DNA of 64,000 nt from Ilyonectria destructans (lineage: Eukaryota; Ascomycota; Sordariomycetes; Hypocreales; Nectriaceae). The stretch spans positions 4,712,001 to 4,776,000 of the forward strand of contig JAHEWK010000002.1 in assembly GCA_020740775.1 (NCBI GenBank), in the 5' to 3' direction. The notes under the pieces were generated by a model. The model did no database searches and was not told where the DNA came from. It saw only the letters and a list, made by a program, of their open reading frames with translations. The translations under genes were made by a program, and so were the position numbers. The stretch's first letter is position 1; every line of letters begins with the position of its first letter. Of the stretch, positions 9,564 through 21,899 are shown in pieces.

Positions 9564-10550
9564 TTAGGAGAGAGTGTTGCCAGCAGCTCCGTCAACTGCG
9601 CTCTTAACGCTGGCGCTGCCGACAAGAGTGTATTCGTAGGGGACAGAGAAAGCGCTGCCCGTGGGGGCGTCGTTGGTGCTGTCACCAAGATCAACATCGT
9701 TGACGGCGGCAGTGCCAGTCTCATCGGAGTCCTGGCTGGTGATGGCCTTCTTGACATTCTCGAACTGGGTAGACTCGACAAGGACCTCAGCACCCATGCG
9801 AGTGTTAACGCCAGAGGTGTCAACATCGGCGTAGTAGTTGTTGAAGATGTGGGCGGTACCGAATCGAACAGAGGGGCAACGAGAGCCAACGTTGGCCCAC
9901 TTGTTGTTGGCGTAGGTAACGTGGAGAGTGCCGGTGTCCTCATCAGCATTGCTGTCCGAGTGGCCAACAAGCGAGTTCTTGTAGTGGTCGTGGAAGTAAG
10001 TGTTGGACACGGTAACCCAGTCGGAGGCGTGGGTAATGTCAAGGAGACCATCGTAGAAGTCCTTGCCGTTGTCCCGGTCGGAGGAGAGGTCGCAGTGGTC
10101 GACCCAGACGTTGGTGGAGGCCTGGATGCCAATGGCATCGCCATTGTCGGCGACAACCTTGGAAATGGCAAGGTTACGGACGATGACGTTAGAGACGTCC
10201 TTGATGTAGAGACCGACTCCAACCAGTGAGGCGCCGGCGTTGCCAACAATGGTCTTGTCAGAGCCAACGCGGATCTTGGCGCCGCCGGAAATCTCGCCCT
10301 CGACAACAATGACGTAGGCCTCGTCAGCCTCGGCAGCAGAGCTGAACTCGGAGAGCGAGGACACAGTGGTGGTGGTGCCACCAGAGCCGCCAGTAGTTCC
10401 GCCGTTGGTGCTGGCGTAGCCAATGTCACAGGCGTCGGTGACGGTGGCACGCTTGGCGATGGAGCGGTCGACCTTGTGGAAGGTAGGGGTGGGGCTGGCA
10501 ACGGCAGCGCCAATGACGGCGGCCAGAGGAGAGTACTTGGAGAATCTCAT
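9564..10550 (-). CDS. Secreted pectate lyase, polysaccharide lyase family 1
   Basis: Intronless, 328 residues from the ATG at 10550. MRFSKYSPLAAVIGAAVAS is a signal peptide, followed by a pro-like stretch ending near IAKR. Family 1 signatures are clear: VWVDHCDLSSD with calcium-binding acidic residues continuing to DFYDGLLDI. The catalytic-arginine motif SRCPSVRFG follows, then FNNYY and the repetitive beta-helix pattern. The enzyme cleaves polygalacturonate by Ca2+-dependent beta-elimination outside the cell and is a typical plant-cell-wall-degrading enzyme. A TATA-like GATATAAAAG on the minus strand near 10748-10760 fits a promoter about 200 bp upstream. Confidence 0.93.
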   Translation of the reverse strand: MRFSKYSPLAAVIGAAVASPTPTFHKVDRSIAKRATVTDACDIGYASTNGGTTGGSGGTTTTVSSLSEFSSAAEADEAYVIVVEGEISGGAKIRVGSDKTIVGNAGASLVGVGLYIKDVSNVIVRNLAISKVVADNGDAIGIQASTNVWVDHCDLSSDRDNGKDFYDGLLDITHASDWVTVSNTYFHDHYKNSLVGHSDSNADEDTGTLHVTYANNKWANVGSRCPSVRFGTAHIFNNYYADVDTSGVNTRMGAEVLVESTQFENVKKAITSQDSDETGTAAVNDVDLGDSTNDAPTGSAFSVPYEYTLVGSASVKSAVDGAAGNTLS

Positions 10551-10744
10551 GATGAATGCTGGTGGTTGACGAGGTGTTGAGGTTTGTGGTGGTTGTATAA
10601 AAGGGTGAAGCAGCAAGTGATGCAGGGAACCAGTCCACTGTGAAATAGAAACGAATGTTGGAAAAGGGTGGAAAGAAGGAAGCTGAGATGGACGAGTGTC
10701 TGTCTTGGGGAGGAAAGAAAAGACTGAATTAGAGATGCCATTGC

Positions 10745-10762
10745 GAGTCTTTTATATCCCAT
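10745..10762 (-). promoter_or_regulatory. TATA-like box for the pectate lyase gene
   Basis: GGGATATAAAAGACTC on the minus strand about 200 nt before the start codon. The spacing is plausible for a fungal gene with a moderately long leader. Sequence evidence only. Confidence 0.45.
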
Positions 10763-13578
10763 GGCCTCACCGCGGTGTGCGGTAGTTGACGATGTTGGGC
10801 GGGATTACAGGAGGCTCAGTTGAGCGAAGCTAGCGGGCAGACCAAACATGGCTCAACGCGGGGCAAAAAAGTGCACGAATGACAAGTATTGCCGGGTGGA
10901 GGCGTCCACCGCGAGAGGCCCGATGTGGATGGGGTCATTGTTGGGAATTGAGTGTCTTTGGCGGCAGCATTGCGTGGCCATGGCTGGTTTGGACACGGAG
11001 CGGCGTCGATATCCCATGCTCGAAACAAGGCGACTGAAACGGGGAAAAGGGATGAAACGAGCTCGCCAAGGGACCCTTGCAAGCAGCTGAACTACGTAGT
11101 AAGCATCAATGGCAAGCATCAATAGCAAGCTTGGATGTCATGGATCACGATGGATGTCATGGGCACCGTTTCCCGGTGTTTATGCTCCAATCAGGTAATA
11201 CCGCCGATGATTCTCCATTTAATCCATCACTCACATTGCTTGGCGCCATGGGGGTAGAATTGATCGTCAAGCCGAGTTGCTTGATGGAGGCCGATCCAAG
11301 TGACTATTGCGACTCAATTCACCTCACCAGCAACAGCATCTCGCAAGACGCGCCATCTCCGCATTACGCCGTCTTCCAAAGCCAGGTTCCGGAGCCCATT
11401 TCCCCGTCCGAAGGGAACAAGACGGAAACGATCATCGCCAACAAAAACTCCGTCGCATGCACCCCGCTCGCGTCGCATTCCGTGCCTCCTGGCCCTTGCA
11501 CCGTTTCATCGGGACCCAGTATTGCGGTGTCGGCGTAAATTTAGTGCATGGTAGGCCTGCACGGCTCTCCTGAGATTCACGAAACCCATCTTACCGCGCG
11601 CAAATGGAGACATGACGCAGTGCGTGCTGGTTGGTGGTGGAGAAGCTGGCAGCCGCCAAGTCTTGGGAAACATTGAGCAATGAGCCTTTGAAGATGAGTC
11701 CATTTCATTTTATTTTTAGAGAGGTCTCACGGTCCGATGGTGAGAAGGGGGGGAAGACTTCAAAGCAAAACCATCAGAGTTGTTTGTTTCTGCGATGAAC
11801 CGCATTTCCCAACGAAATTCTATGTGGATGAATAGAACGGTGACTACATGCAGGGACCATCGAAGGCGGCACCCAAACGCTAGAGGCCATTGGAGGCTTT
11901 AAGAGACGGCCGGAAATAGTACGTACGCGTACAAACATGCCTGTCACAGTATTCGGCGGTAAGCTTCTCCAGCAGTGATCCTGGGCGACAACGAACATTC
12001 ACCCCTTTTCCTGTCAAGATTCCGGAGCTAGGATCTACCCGAACTCCACACCAAACGGGATCAACTTGGCGACTCAACTCTGTGGTCGGGCTATGGTCCT
12101 GCCGTCAATAATAAACGAAGATAGTATGGAAATCTACATAGAGATTATAACAGTTGATGATGACGCACTAAGTGAAGATACAAGAGGATTGTTTGAATTT
12201 TCCAGCTATTTAATCCTACTGGGAGGTAAAATCCGATTCTAAGGTGCTTGCCCAGGTAACATATCGATTTGGTGAAGTTTGATGCATCCGCCTAGTCACA
12301 TAAACGTAGGGTAGGTAGATGTGCTTCATTGAAGAGGCCAGACACCCCTCGTTCATTACCACGGTCTTCTCTCCAAAATCTCTCCTGGATTGATTTCCTC
12401 CATGGCCAATGCTACGTCATGTTGCGATCTAATTTCTGCATCAATGGTCAGTGAGAGTGACATACAATGACCCACCATCGGGTCATTTTCCATTTAGAGT
12501 ACCTAATTCGTCATGATGCTTAAAGAAGGAAACCCTTTAAGCATATCATCAGCTATGTGGGACTCCGCTCTAGTTGGCCGTGTTTTTGCCGTCCTAGCCG
12601 TGAAATGGAATGACGATCCACTAAAACTAAGCTACGCGAGCGCTTGGCGCGTTGCAATTGAAACACCTCCCGTCAACGACGGCACCGAGATGTAGTCGGC
12701 GTTTCTAATACTTGAGCTAGATTAAACAACTTCATATATGATGGATAGCCTGGCTCGAATCTATCTTTATGATACACCATTCTGGTAGTGACATCTCAAT
12801 CGGCGGCTTAGGTGGGCTATGCGTACCTGGATAACGACACGGACCCGCTCATGCTACCTCGCCTCACCGCGTCAACGGAATTTACGAGGTGACAATATTC
12901 TACATCCATGACAGTTCCTCAGTGGGTTCAAGTTGCGAGGCTCATCTATTTTCTTCATTCATTCATCTTTTCTTTGTTATTTTGCGTCGCTGTTGCTAAG
13001 CTATCGCTGAAGCTCAGTTTACCAACATATTTATTTTTCTTCGATATTACAATATGTTGTAAAAGAGGGACACAATTCCAAGAGGGGTTCTATATAATCC
13101 CGGGAGTCCATAGAGTCCATCAAAGACTGCTATTAAAAACTGCCGCCCTCCCAAAGCATTTCGGGCTTCAAGCCCATTTCTATAGCTTCAAATTTTCAGA
13201 CCAGCATAGCCTCAGTTGGGTTGGTCACATGCAATACGCCACGAAACCGGCAATTATTGACGCACTGAGATAGAATTTACATATGCATGGTTGTGGGTGT
13301 AGGGCTGAATCACTCTGTGAGAATCTATTGGTTTCGTCTTCTATAGGGTTGACTAGCTCCCCGTAGAGTTTTAGGATTGAATACGAACTCACCCGACAGA
13401 GAGGGGATGATTTGCATGTGAACACCCAACCCTCAAAAGCAAGCCTGGTTAAATGATTGAACCAACAACTGCTCCCCGGATCCCTTGTTCTGAAAAATCT
13501 CACCTTCCCCTCCGTTTCACCGCCAGGCTTCAGCTATCTTTTCAAGTCTCCCTTTGTGGACTATCGGGTAAATCCATC
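10763..13578. other. Gene-poor interval of about 2.8 kb
   Basis: Upstream DNA of the pectate lyase and lipase genes. Frames at 11077-11538 (plus) and 12908-13273 (plus) are open for 153 and 121 codons. They have no recognisable motif and unremarkable composition, so I treat them as chance. No RNA gene was recognised. Confidence 0.45.
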
Positions 13579-15423
13579 ATGGCACCAACCCTTGATGACC
13601 CCAATGGGTTGGTGAATTTGCGGAACCTTGCTCAAGAGGTGAAAAGAAATGTAACTGGAAATCAAGACATCCCGATTGTCTTTGGTATGAGCTACTAGAA
13701 TATGCAAGAGCAATTAATAACCTAATGCAGTACCGGGATTCTCGGGTTGGGGGGCTCCTTTATTCGGCGCCATCAACTACTTCGGCGGCGTGATTGATTT
13801 GCCAAAACTTCTGGTCGATGAGGGATACACAGTCATTGTTGCCCCCGTCGCTCCAATATCCACTAACTGGGAGCGCGCTTGTGAACTGTACACGCAACTC
13901 ACTATCGGGAGGTATGTTCAGGTCGAGGCTGTTTCCGTTCTCTCGCTAACTGCTCATAGATTCAGTACGGTCTGCCCAAAAACAGGCTACATCAATGAGA
14001 TATACGATGTCGACGTTGACTACGGCACTTATTTTGCGGCTGATACATCACATGCTCCAGAGGAAACAAAAACACGCGGAAGGAGAAGAGCAATTTTATT
14101 TCCGAACTCGACATTCTCCGATAGCTGGAAATGGAAGGGTAATAAGGTCCATTTCGTCTGCCATTCTCAAGGTGGAAACACAGTACGCTACCTTATTAGC
14201 CTAATGGCCAAGGGTGCTCCTCGTTGGCATCTGGAATATTTCAACGACGCAGACAGGGATGACTGGACCATATCAGTCACAACCCTTGGGACACCTCACC
14301 AAGGAACAACGATTGTTGATGTCATTGAGAATTTTGTCTCCGTATGTATTATATCATATAATTCCTACACTCCAACTTCGACTTTCCGCCAGCTCACGAA
14401 ACATCACAGGATTCAAGAGACGTCGCCATAGGTCTGGCGGCGAGGCTCTTCGCCACAGCCTCTTTCTACCCTCCAGATAAAAGGACTTATGACCTTCAAC
14501 TTGATCACTGGGGAATTTGCAAGAAGAAAGACGAGACATTCCAGGACATGCTCAAAAGGTTCGAATCCGACGACGGCCCTGTGTGGAAGTGGCTGGATTC
14601 TAAAAATACCGGTCTCTACGACAACACAATTGAAGGCGTTGACCAGCTGTCCGAGAAACAGGAATTTTTAAAAGTTTCGCCTAAAGTCTTCTACTTCAGT
14701 CTTTCATTTCATGCAACAAATCGCTTCCCAAAGGATTGGCCCGCGTGGGGAATCGATGCACTTGACTCTTTCCCCACTAACATCGAGAGCTTCGTTCGGA
14801 GCGCCACGAGACACATCCCAATCCTAGGGCCGCTGACAAGCATTCTCATCAATGCATTCACGGGCCTTGGATGGGTAGGCCTCAAAGCTGTCACAAAGTT
14901 TCGCTCTTTCGTAGAGTGGCTAACCGAGGCAGTTGTCACACGGCTGCTTTGGAACATGGGCTATCATCTGGTGCTTCCCAAACCAGGAGCGTATATCCCA
15001 CGATCCGATGTCATGCCGGCCTTATTGCCATTTGTATACGCTATGGGAGGTCAAAAGCTTACAGCCCCACAGATGGAAATCTTAGGACCAGATCCGGGGG
15101 ACTGGAACTTGAATGACGGTGTTGTCAACACTGAATCCATGTCTGGCCCAAAGGGCTGTGTCAAAAGCGTCGCATCCCTCCCTGACTTGGATTTTGGAAA
15201 TGCCGAAAAGAAGGGAGTTTACTGGCACCTAGGAGTCAGCGACCAAATGGATCATGCAGATGAGATTGGGGTGTTCATTGAACCGGACACAGTGCGTCTG
15301 ACGAATTGTTCTCCACCTCATCATCTACTAACTTGAATGCAGGGAGATCTCATGCAGGAGATGTATTTGAATATTGCAAGCCTGATATCAAGACTTCCAT
15401 TTGATAATCCAGACTCTAATTAA
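13579..15423 (+). CDS. Lipase resembling bacterial family I.5 triacylglycerol lipases
   Basis: Five exons (13579-13684, 13731-13911, 13960-14341, 14410-15291, 15343-15423) give 543 residues with all phases consistent. PIVFVPGFSGWGAPLFG resembles the oxyanion region of Geobacillus/Staphylococcus-type lipases. The nucleophile elbow is VHFVCHSQGGNTVRYL (Ser about residue 164), followed by VTTLGTPHQGTT. GDWNLNDGVVNTESM resembles the C-terminal part that carries the catalytic His and metal site in that family. No clear signal peptide is seen, so the protein may be intracellular. Four typical fungal introns show it is established in the genome, even if the family looks bacterial. Substrate is inferred. 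Confidence 0.85.
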
Positions 15424-15671
15424 CCATCACTCGTTTGATTGGTACGGTGTTTCGCTCCTGGGGTGCGTTTGATGTATTGATAATCTTAGGGGAGAATAGG
15501 TTAGTTTGAATGAAGGATGTCATTATTGTTCCATCATCATTAGGCAACTATCAATCATGAGATAAATATTGTGGTTGTATTGCCATCCGTGCCATGAATC
15601 GAGTTAACTAAATAACTACTTTGGCATCACAGAGAACGGCTTCCTTGAAAGTCTTGTAGTATGAGCGACCA

Positions 15672-17667
15672 TCAAGGATCGGTTTGAGTTGCTGGCTGTC
15701 TTTCTTCAAAGGTAACAAGCAGGCTTTTGTTTAGCACTGCAGCAACCCATTCCTTTCTGGCGGGTAGCGAGGCAAGGCGCCATTGAGTAGAGGGGTTGCA
15801 AACGACTGGACCGCCCTCTGAATCAGACGAGTGAAAGCGAAATTGTCTAACCAGTTGTGATACACTGAGATACAGTTCGTAATATGAGAAACTTAGGCTA
15901 AAGTTAGCAACTAGAAGAACTCATTAGGTGGATAAGTGGAGGCTTACTGAACACCCATACAACTATTTGTTCCCTTGGAGAATGGAATATAGTATTGATC
16001 CCTCGAAGAATCGTCTTTGAAGGTAGACCCGTCGATTTCAATCCATCGGTACGGGTCGAAAAGCTCAGGCATGGGGAAAGCTTTCTCATCTCTTAGGTAC
16101 CAGATAGGGGACGAAGTTAAAATAGTCTGTTCTTTCGTAAGTATAGATTCCACAATGAGAACTGCAGGACATTAAAGAAAGTCGTACCCCTTCTGGTATT
16201 TGGTTTCCAAACAACTCCACACCACCTTCGGGAACAACCCGAGGCAGCATTGCAGCTGCTGTTCCTCCCCATCTAATCCCTTCCTTGACACAGGCTCGCA
16301 GCCTTGGAATATTCTCTAAGACTGTCATTTCAGTAGAGAATTCTGCGTCGAGCAAATCCTGATAGAGCGCATCCTGGTACAGAGGGTTCCATCCTAACGC
16401 AAACAAAATATGTGCAAGGGAACCTGAAGTGGTGTCTGTTCCAGGACCAAGATTTTCCTTCGCCTCTGAAAGTGCACTTTCTGGGTGTAGTCCGGAGTTA
16501 ACCAACACCTGGATCAGATTCGGGAAAATCGACCGAGAAGGCTTCGTAAACTCCATGGCTGCGCCCCAAGCATACTTAGTCCACTGGGCCAACTGTTAGG
16601 TTTACATTCCTCATTTATAACACTTCTTCTTACTTGGTCAAATTCGTCCAGGGCATGGCGGTATAGGGACCGAATACCGGTCATCTGATACACTAAGTTT
16701 TCAAACTCCTCCCATGCTTCACAGGTAGCGGGAAAAGTTGTGAGCTATGGGTTGGCACCTCTTGTTAGAAGATGAAACGACGCCGCGCACTCAAAGATAC
16801 ATACCATCGGCATCCGAGTTGCTTTCTCGTCATTCTTTGCCACCATAGCTAATCCATTACCTCGTGCCCAAGCATCAATTGCATTTAGCGAGTTTCCGAA
16901 TGAGAAGCCGGCTATAGTTTTCGCGATGACTCGTTAGATATACTAACAGGGAGCGATGGAATTTGCTCACAGATAATGTCGGCCTCCAGTGCCCGGCACG
17001 CTGAATTTATATCGATGGCTTTATTCTTCTTGACGAGCGCGTCCGCAAATAAGCGGATATGATGAACCATCAAAGACTCTAATTTCGACATCTTGCTTCG
17101 GTTGAATAGCTGACCCATCATTCTCCGTCGGTTGGAATGTTCCCGCGAATTACTTTGTGAGGCAGTGAGTTAGCTGAGATGAGGAATAGCAGAATAACCA
17201 AGCCTACGTAATGGAAAAGAGAGCCGGATGGCCATCCTGCACAAATTGACCATATACTCGTGGGTCCTTTCGGAATCCACTGTTCACTTTGTGTACCGTG
17301 TCATAAACATCTAGAGAGTAAAAGGAGATCTCTCGTGGGCCTATTCGGATAAGGGGCCCTAAGCGCGTAAGTGAAAGTGGCAATAATCTGGTAACCAATG
17401 AAGCCAACCAAGTTTCTTATGTAGCGAAGGAAGATCCAGGGTGATAGTTCCCCAATATTCGCGAGGAAATGCCCATAGCAGCCGAGAGTATGGCGCACCT
17501 GCCCCTGCATTGGGAATCGCCGACAGCGGTGATGCATACGCTTGGAGGCAAAACTCTCGGCGTATCAGCTATTTGGTTCAATCGCAAATCATGCACCGAC
17601 TGACCTTGAAAAGCTGGAACGCAAAAATAATGAGCAACGTGGTGGTAGCGATTAAAATGAGGGCCAT
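15672..17667 (-). CDS. Cytochrome P450 monooxygenase
   Basis: Nine exons encode 527 residues. They are 17605-17667, 17409-17568, 17208-17358, 16971-17152, 16805-16911, 16634-16744, 16188-16592, 15948-16126 and 15672-15897. MALILIATTTLLIIFAFQLFK is a membrane anchor. I-helix GPGTDTTSG, K-helix KEGIRW (ExxR), FDPYRW and the heme loop FSKGTNSCMG (Cys about residue 450) are all present, followed by YYELYLSVSQLVRQF. It should be an ER-bound, NADPH-P450-reductase-dependent monooxygenase; the substrate is unknown. The first intron (17569-17604) is only 36 nt, unusually short, but reading through it meets a stop. Divergent from an amino-acid permease, with about 775 bp between starts. Confidence 0.88.
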
Positions 17668-18442
17668 GGTGAAGCGGTTGCTGAATAGGTTTGAAACTCC
17701 AATACGAAGGGTTGTCTGAATTTGTGGTCAGCCCAACCAACGGTTATCAATTTAGTATTTTAGACATGGGCTATCATGTAAGCTGGCAGGTACATTGCGT
17801 GATGTATCAATCCCGTTCAGACCTGCAAAGACCAGGCCAGTCAGCTCTAGACTGACTCTCTTTCGCTTGAAGAAAGTGCCCATGACTCATATTATTGCAA
17901 TCGGCAGGGATTGTTGCCCAGGTCACCTGCAGCGCCATCCAGTATGGTGACATATAGAGGCTCGATTGCGTAAACGTGAGCCCCGCAGGACTACATGTTC
18001 AAGAGAGCCGACCCTGAAGAGGGTCTGCTTACCGGATTGACCGCCATAATAGGTTTAGATACGTAGGTCTATTGGAGCATATTCCTTGTAGGTTAAATTT
18101 CCGAGATGTCCGGGTCTCTTTGCTAGTCCCGACTTGCCATAAGACCGTCGCGGGACAATTCTCCATAGGCTCGACAATTACGAACCTAACCATCCTGGTT
18201 CTGCTTCGGCAAATTCGCAGGTCTCGATTGATTCCACCATTACCACCTCCACTTTACGTGATCTGTAGACAGAGTCTCTATTGGGTATGGGGATGGGTGG
18301 GCACCCAGAGAAACCGACTGCCCGCTAATTCCGCTCTTCAGATAGCGCCAGGCCCACATGAAATGGACAGTGCATTAAGTATCCCGCAAAATTCTGCGAA
18401 GAGGAAACAAATTCAACCGAATCATTCCAGCAAGTATCAGTG
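17668..18442. promoter_or_regulatory. Divergent promoter region, P450 / permease
   Basis: A 775-bp gap separates the two start codons. No other frame is convincing. No specific regulator site is assigned; shared control is an inference from the divergent layout. Confidence 0.45.
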
Positions 18443-20606
18443 ATGGCAGACAAACGGCAAGACCCAGCAGGAATTTTCCCAGTAAAGGGGGCGGAGGACG
18501 GAGCAGAACTTGAAGGGAATGCAGCTGACGCGCGAGTTTTGGTAAGAGTTGCTCATCATTTCCGGCCTTGAACTGTCGCTCACCAATTCTCAACACAGGA
18601 AAACCTCGGATACAAACCCGTCAGTTTGTTTACAATAAGTAATCGCCATACAAATCAATTGACAGTATTAGGTTTTGCACCGGACCTTCAACCTCTTCCA
18701 TAATTTCGCGACGACGTTTGGTAAGCTAAACCTGACCGAGATCCAAGATGAGCTCTTCACTTACTTTGCACAGCGGCTCTCTACTTTATTGGCGGTGTGC
18801 GAGTCACATTTTCGACTGGCATAGCAGCTGGAGGCAACCTTGCATATTGGTTTGAGATATCATCGCCGTTAGGTTTGTGCAGCATTGACTAATTCATGTC
18901 TTGGTAGGACGAGTTTCCTGGTATCGTGTGTCTTCACTTTCATCACGGCAGCAGTGATTGCCGAAATATGCTCATCGTTGCCTTTGGCGGGATCCATCTA
19001 CCTGTGGGCTGCTGAGGCCGGCGGCCCGCGGTTTGGAAGGCTATTCGGTTTCATCGTTGCATGGTGGAGCACTACAGCGTGGACGACTTTTTGTGCGAGT
19101 AAGTTTGCATGATATCCCACAATGGCATCATGTCGTCGTCTAATACCATTCTAGGCAATACGCAATCTGCTGTCAACTACATGCTTTCCGTGGGTCAAAC
19201 AAAGCGTTGAATCAATCCACATTCATGATGCTAATATGAGATGGTTAGGAAATCGTCGTATTCGACGTCGACTTCCCATCTGATAGCTCTAGCATTAAGT
19301 TCCGTGCCGTGCAGTGGATCTGCACTGAGGTCATGTTAGCTCTGGCGGCAATTTGGAATCTGCTGCCGCGTAAGTATTGCCCACTCGTCGCAATCTTAGT
19401 TTTAAATCTCACTTTTTGGACAGCTCGTTATTTCAAGTGCATTTTCTACTTGTCCACAGCCTCCGTGCTATTGGACTTCGTTCTCAATTTAATTTGGCTG
19501 CCTGTGGCCGTCAGCAAAACCTATGGATTCCGTTCGACACACGACGCCTTCATGACAACCTATAATGGCACAGGCGCACCGGCAGGCTGGAACTGGTGTC
19601 TTTCCTATCTTGCAACTGCAGGGATTCTCATCGGATTTGATGCTTCAGGCCATGTTGCTGAGGAAACAAAGAATGCCAGCGTTGCTGCTGCGAGAGGTAT
19701 CTTTTGGAGCACAATTGCAAGTGGACTGGGAGGCTTTGTTGTGGTGATCCTCTTTCTGTTCTGTGTGGTAAGTGCCAAGCTGCTAGTTAAGGAACGCTCC
19801 GGAAAACTAATACGTCACCATTTAGCCCGATGCTGAGACGTTTTTCTCGTTTGGAGGCGCACAGCCCTTCGTACCGCTATATGCGGCTATTCTTGGAGAA
19901 AGAGCGCATATCGTTATGAACATTATTTGCATCATTGCTCTTTGGTTTGTATGGGCACCTTCCCCACGATCCATCGGTTCCGTGGTTCCCAATTAGTAAT
20001 GTACCCATTACTAACCTACGACAGAATACGGCCATTGCCGTTCTAGCTGCCTCTAGGCTCGTGTTTGCGGTGGCCAGAGACGGAGTCTTGCCATTTTCCC
20101 CTTGGGTTTCTCGAGTTGAGGATGGACAGCCTCGCAACGCGGTTATCGTGGTGTGGGTGGTTGCTTCCATAATCACCTGTACCATTTTGCCATCATCAGT
20201 CGCCTTTACTTCCCTTGTATCTGCAGCGGGGGTTCCTTCAGCCGCAGCATATGGGCTCATCTGTCTTGGGCGCTTATTTTTGACACCAAACAGATTCCCC
20301 AAACCCGCATGGAGTCTTGGCCGCCTCAGCAAGCCGTTCCAAGCCATCGCGGTATTGTGGAACGGGTGGGTTGTGGCGGTTCTCTTTTCTCCATACGCTT
20401 TCCCAGTCCAAGGTGCGACTTTGAACTATGCCCCAGTCATCATGGCTATTGTCACAATCTTTGCTCTTCTTTCGTGGTGGCTCATCCCGGCCGAAGAGTG
20501 GCTTCCTAGCCAACGAATTCAAGCGACCCTTGAAGCCCCGGATATTGACGAGACGCCGACAAATGCGGACCAAACATCCACTGATAACGAGGCAATTATA
20601 CACTAG
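18443..20606 (+). CDS. APC-family amino acid/GABA-type permease
   Basis: Ten exons encode 546 residues. They are 18443-18541, 18599-18619, 18672-18720, 18774-18849, 18908-19098, 19155-19189, 19249-19369, 19424-19767, 19826-19948 and 20025-20606. After a hydrophilic N-terminus come LGYKP and a row of hydrophobic segments. The conserved AAVIAEICSSLPLAGSIYLWAAEAGG and AWWSTTAWTTF stretches identify fungal amino-acid/choline-type permeases. Later LIGFDASGHVAEETKNAS and AASRLVFAVARDGVLP are also classic. The protein likely imports an amino acid, GABA or a choline-like amine across the plasma membrane. Phase is consistent at all nine introns. Confidence 0.88.
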
Positions 20607-21899
20607 TTAATCTAGCGTATGCGGGATTGAACAAAGGGCCGGCTCTATTGATTACCACACGGCTTTTTGATGTAGGCATACTTTTGCTATTGATTTCTCG
20701 TACTGCCACTACCGGAGGATGTGTCATAGCCCTAGGCCGTGGTGCACCGAACTTGAGGAAATACTTGAATTATCGTCTGAGATAGATTCGTAGAACGCTA
20801 CGCTACACTACACCTTTTTATAGGCGACATGGGACCCTTAGCAGTTAGCGCACTGGGCTTTTGACGAAGCAAACAAGACCGTCTTTCCATTTCTAATCGG
20901 TATATTCATATGTAGATGTAGATATTATCAGCAAATGATCCGGCTGTCGATGGTGGCAGTCCAGTTATAAAGTGTCATGCAGTGCAGGGTCTCGGAGTAT
21001 CATCAAACAAGTGACTGCCGTAATGATGCCACCAAGTTCCATCACATTCAAATTTCACCAAATCTTGATGCACTCTACAATCGCCCGATGATTCATCGAG
21101 ATCTCGCTCTTCAGATCGCATCAGCAGTATTCCTAAAAGTTATTTTGGAATTCTCAGTTATCAGGAATGTATTGGCGATTAGTGTGTCCTTGGCGCTCTA
21201 AACAAGAACGTAGTGGCCTCGTTATGGTATGTGACTCGATCAAGCACTTCCCGTTTCGACCGTTGGCGTTTCCGCGTGCCAAATGAAGTATGAATCACCT
21301 TCGGGTATCTCAAGTACCTGAAGGCTAAAGCAGCTGAGGGCGAGCCATTTGCAACCTGCCGTCACACCCACTTTCAGGATAGTGACAAGTTCACTAAGGA
21401 TAAAACCTGTGAAGGTTTTTGTGTCAGCTGAACCGTTAAATGTCTTGTCAATATTGTCTTGTTTAACCCAAAACTGCCCCGTTGGGAAGCCTCTCCTGCG
21501 CCGTGTCAAAGCCACAATCAGACGCGTCAGCAGAAGCAAGCTTGGTAACTGGCTAGGAACCGAATTATTTGGCGAACAGCGGAACACAGCGGAATTTAGA
21601 TCCTAAATATTTCTTAGCCTTCCCTCAAGACATATTAGAAAAACGTGGTGGTACGGGTCGGCTGGTCTGGACCGTCCCGCGTTCCATCTAGCCATTCCAC
21701 GCCTCCTTGGCATCGGAAGACGACATGGTATATAGGGAGCCGTCAAAATGCTTTTCTTATCTCATATTATCACCCATACTCTACTCCTCTTCAATTTGAT
21801 TACAAGATTCCTAGATCTTTGTTCGGCGTTGGATTTGCGGTTGCAACTCTCTGCAAGCGCTAACATACTTCCTCCTACTTGTTCAAGTCAACACATACA
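20607..21899. other. Intergenic, no gene seen
   Basis: About 1.3 kb between the permease and the LPMO. Short frames only, none with recognisable motifs. The last few hundred bases are presumably the LPMO promoter. Confidence 0.5.

Noticed and set aside
9545..10513. A 322-codon frame on the same strand as the pectate lyase gene, in another register
   Set aside because: It overlaps the pectate lyase throughout and is a low-complexity Pro/Ser/Thr/Leu string, the usual shadow of a GC-biased gene. It has no motif.
11077..11538. A 153-codon plus-strand frame between pectate lyase and lipase
   Set aside because: No recognisable domain, no signal peptide, no spliced continuation, and composition like intergenic sequence.
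14563..14577. GGTTCGAATCC-like sequence resembling a tRNA B box
   Set aside because: It is inside a lipase exon in frame, and no acceptor stem, D arm or A box surrounds it.
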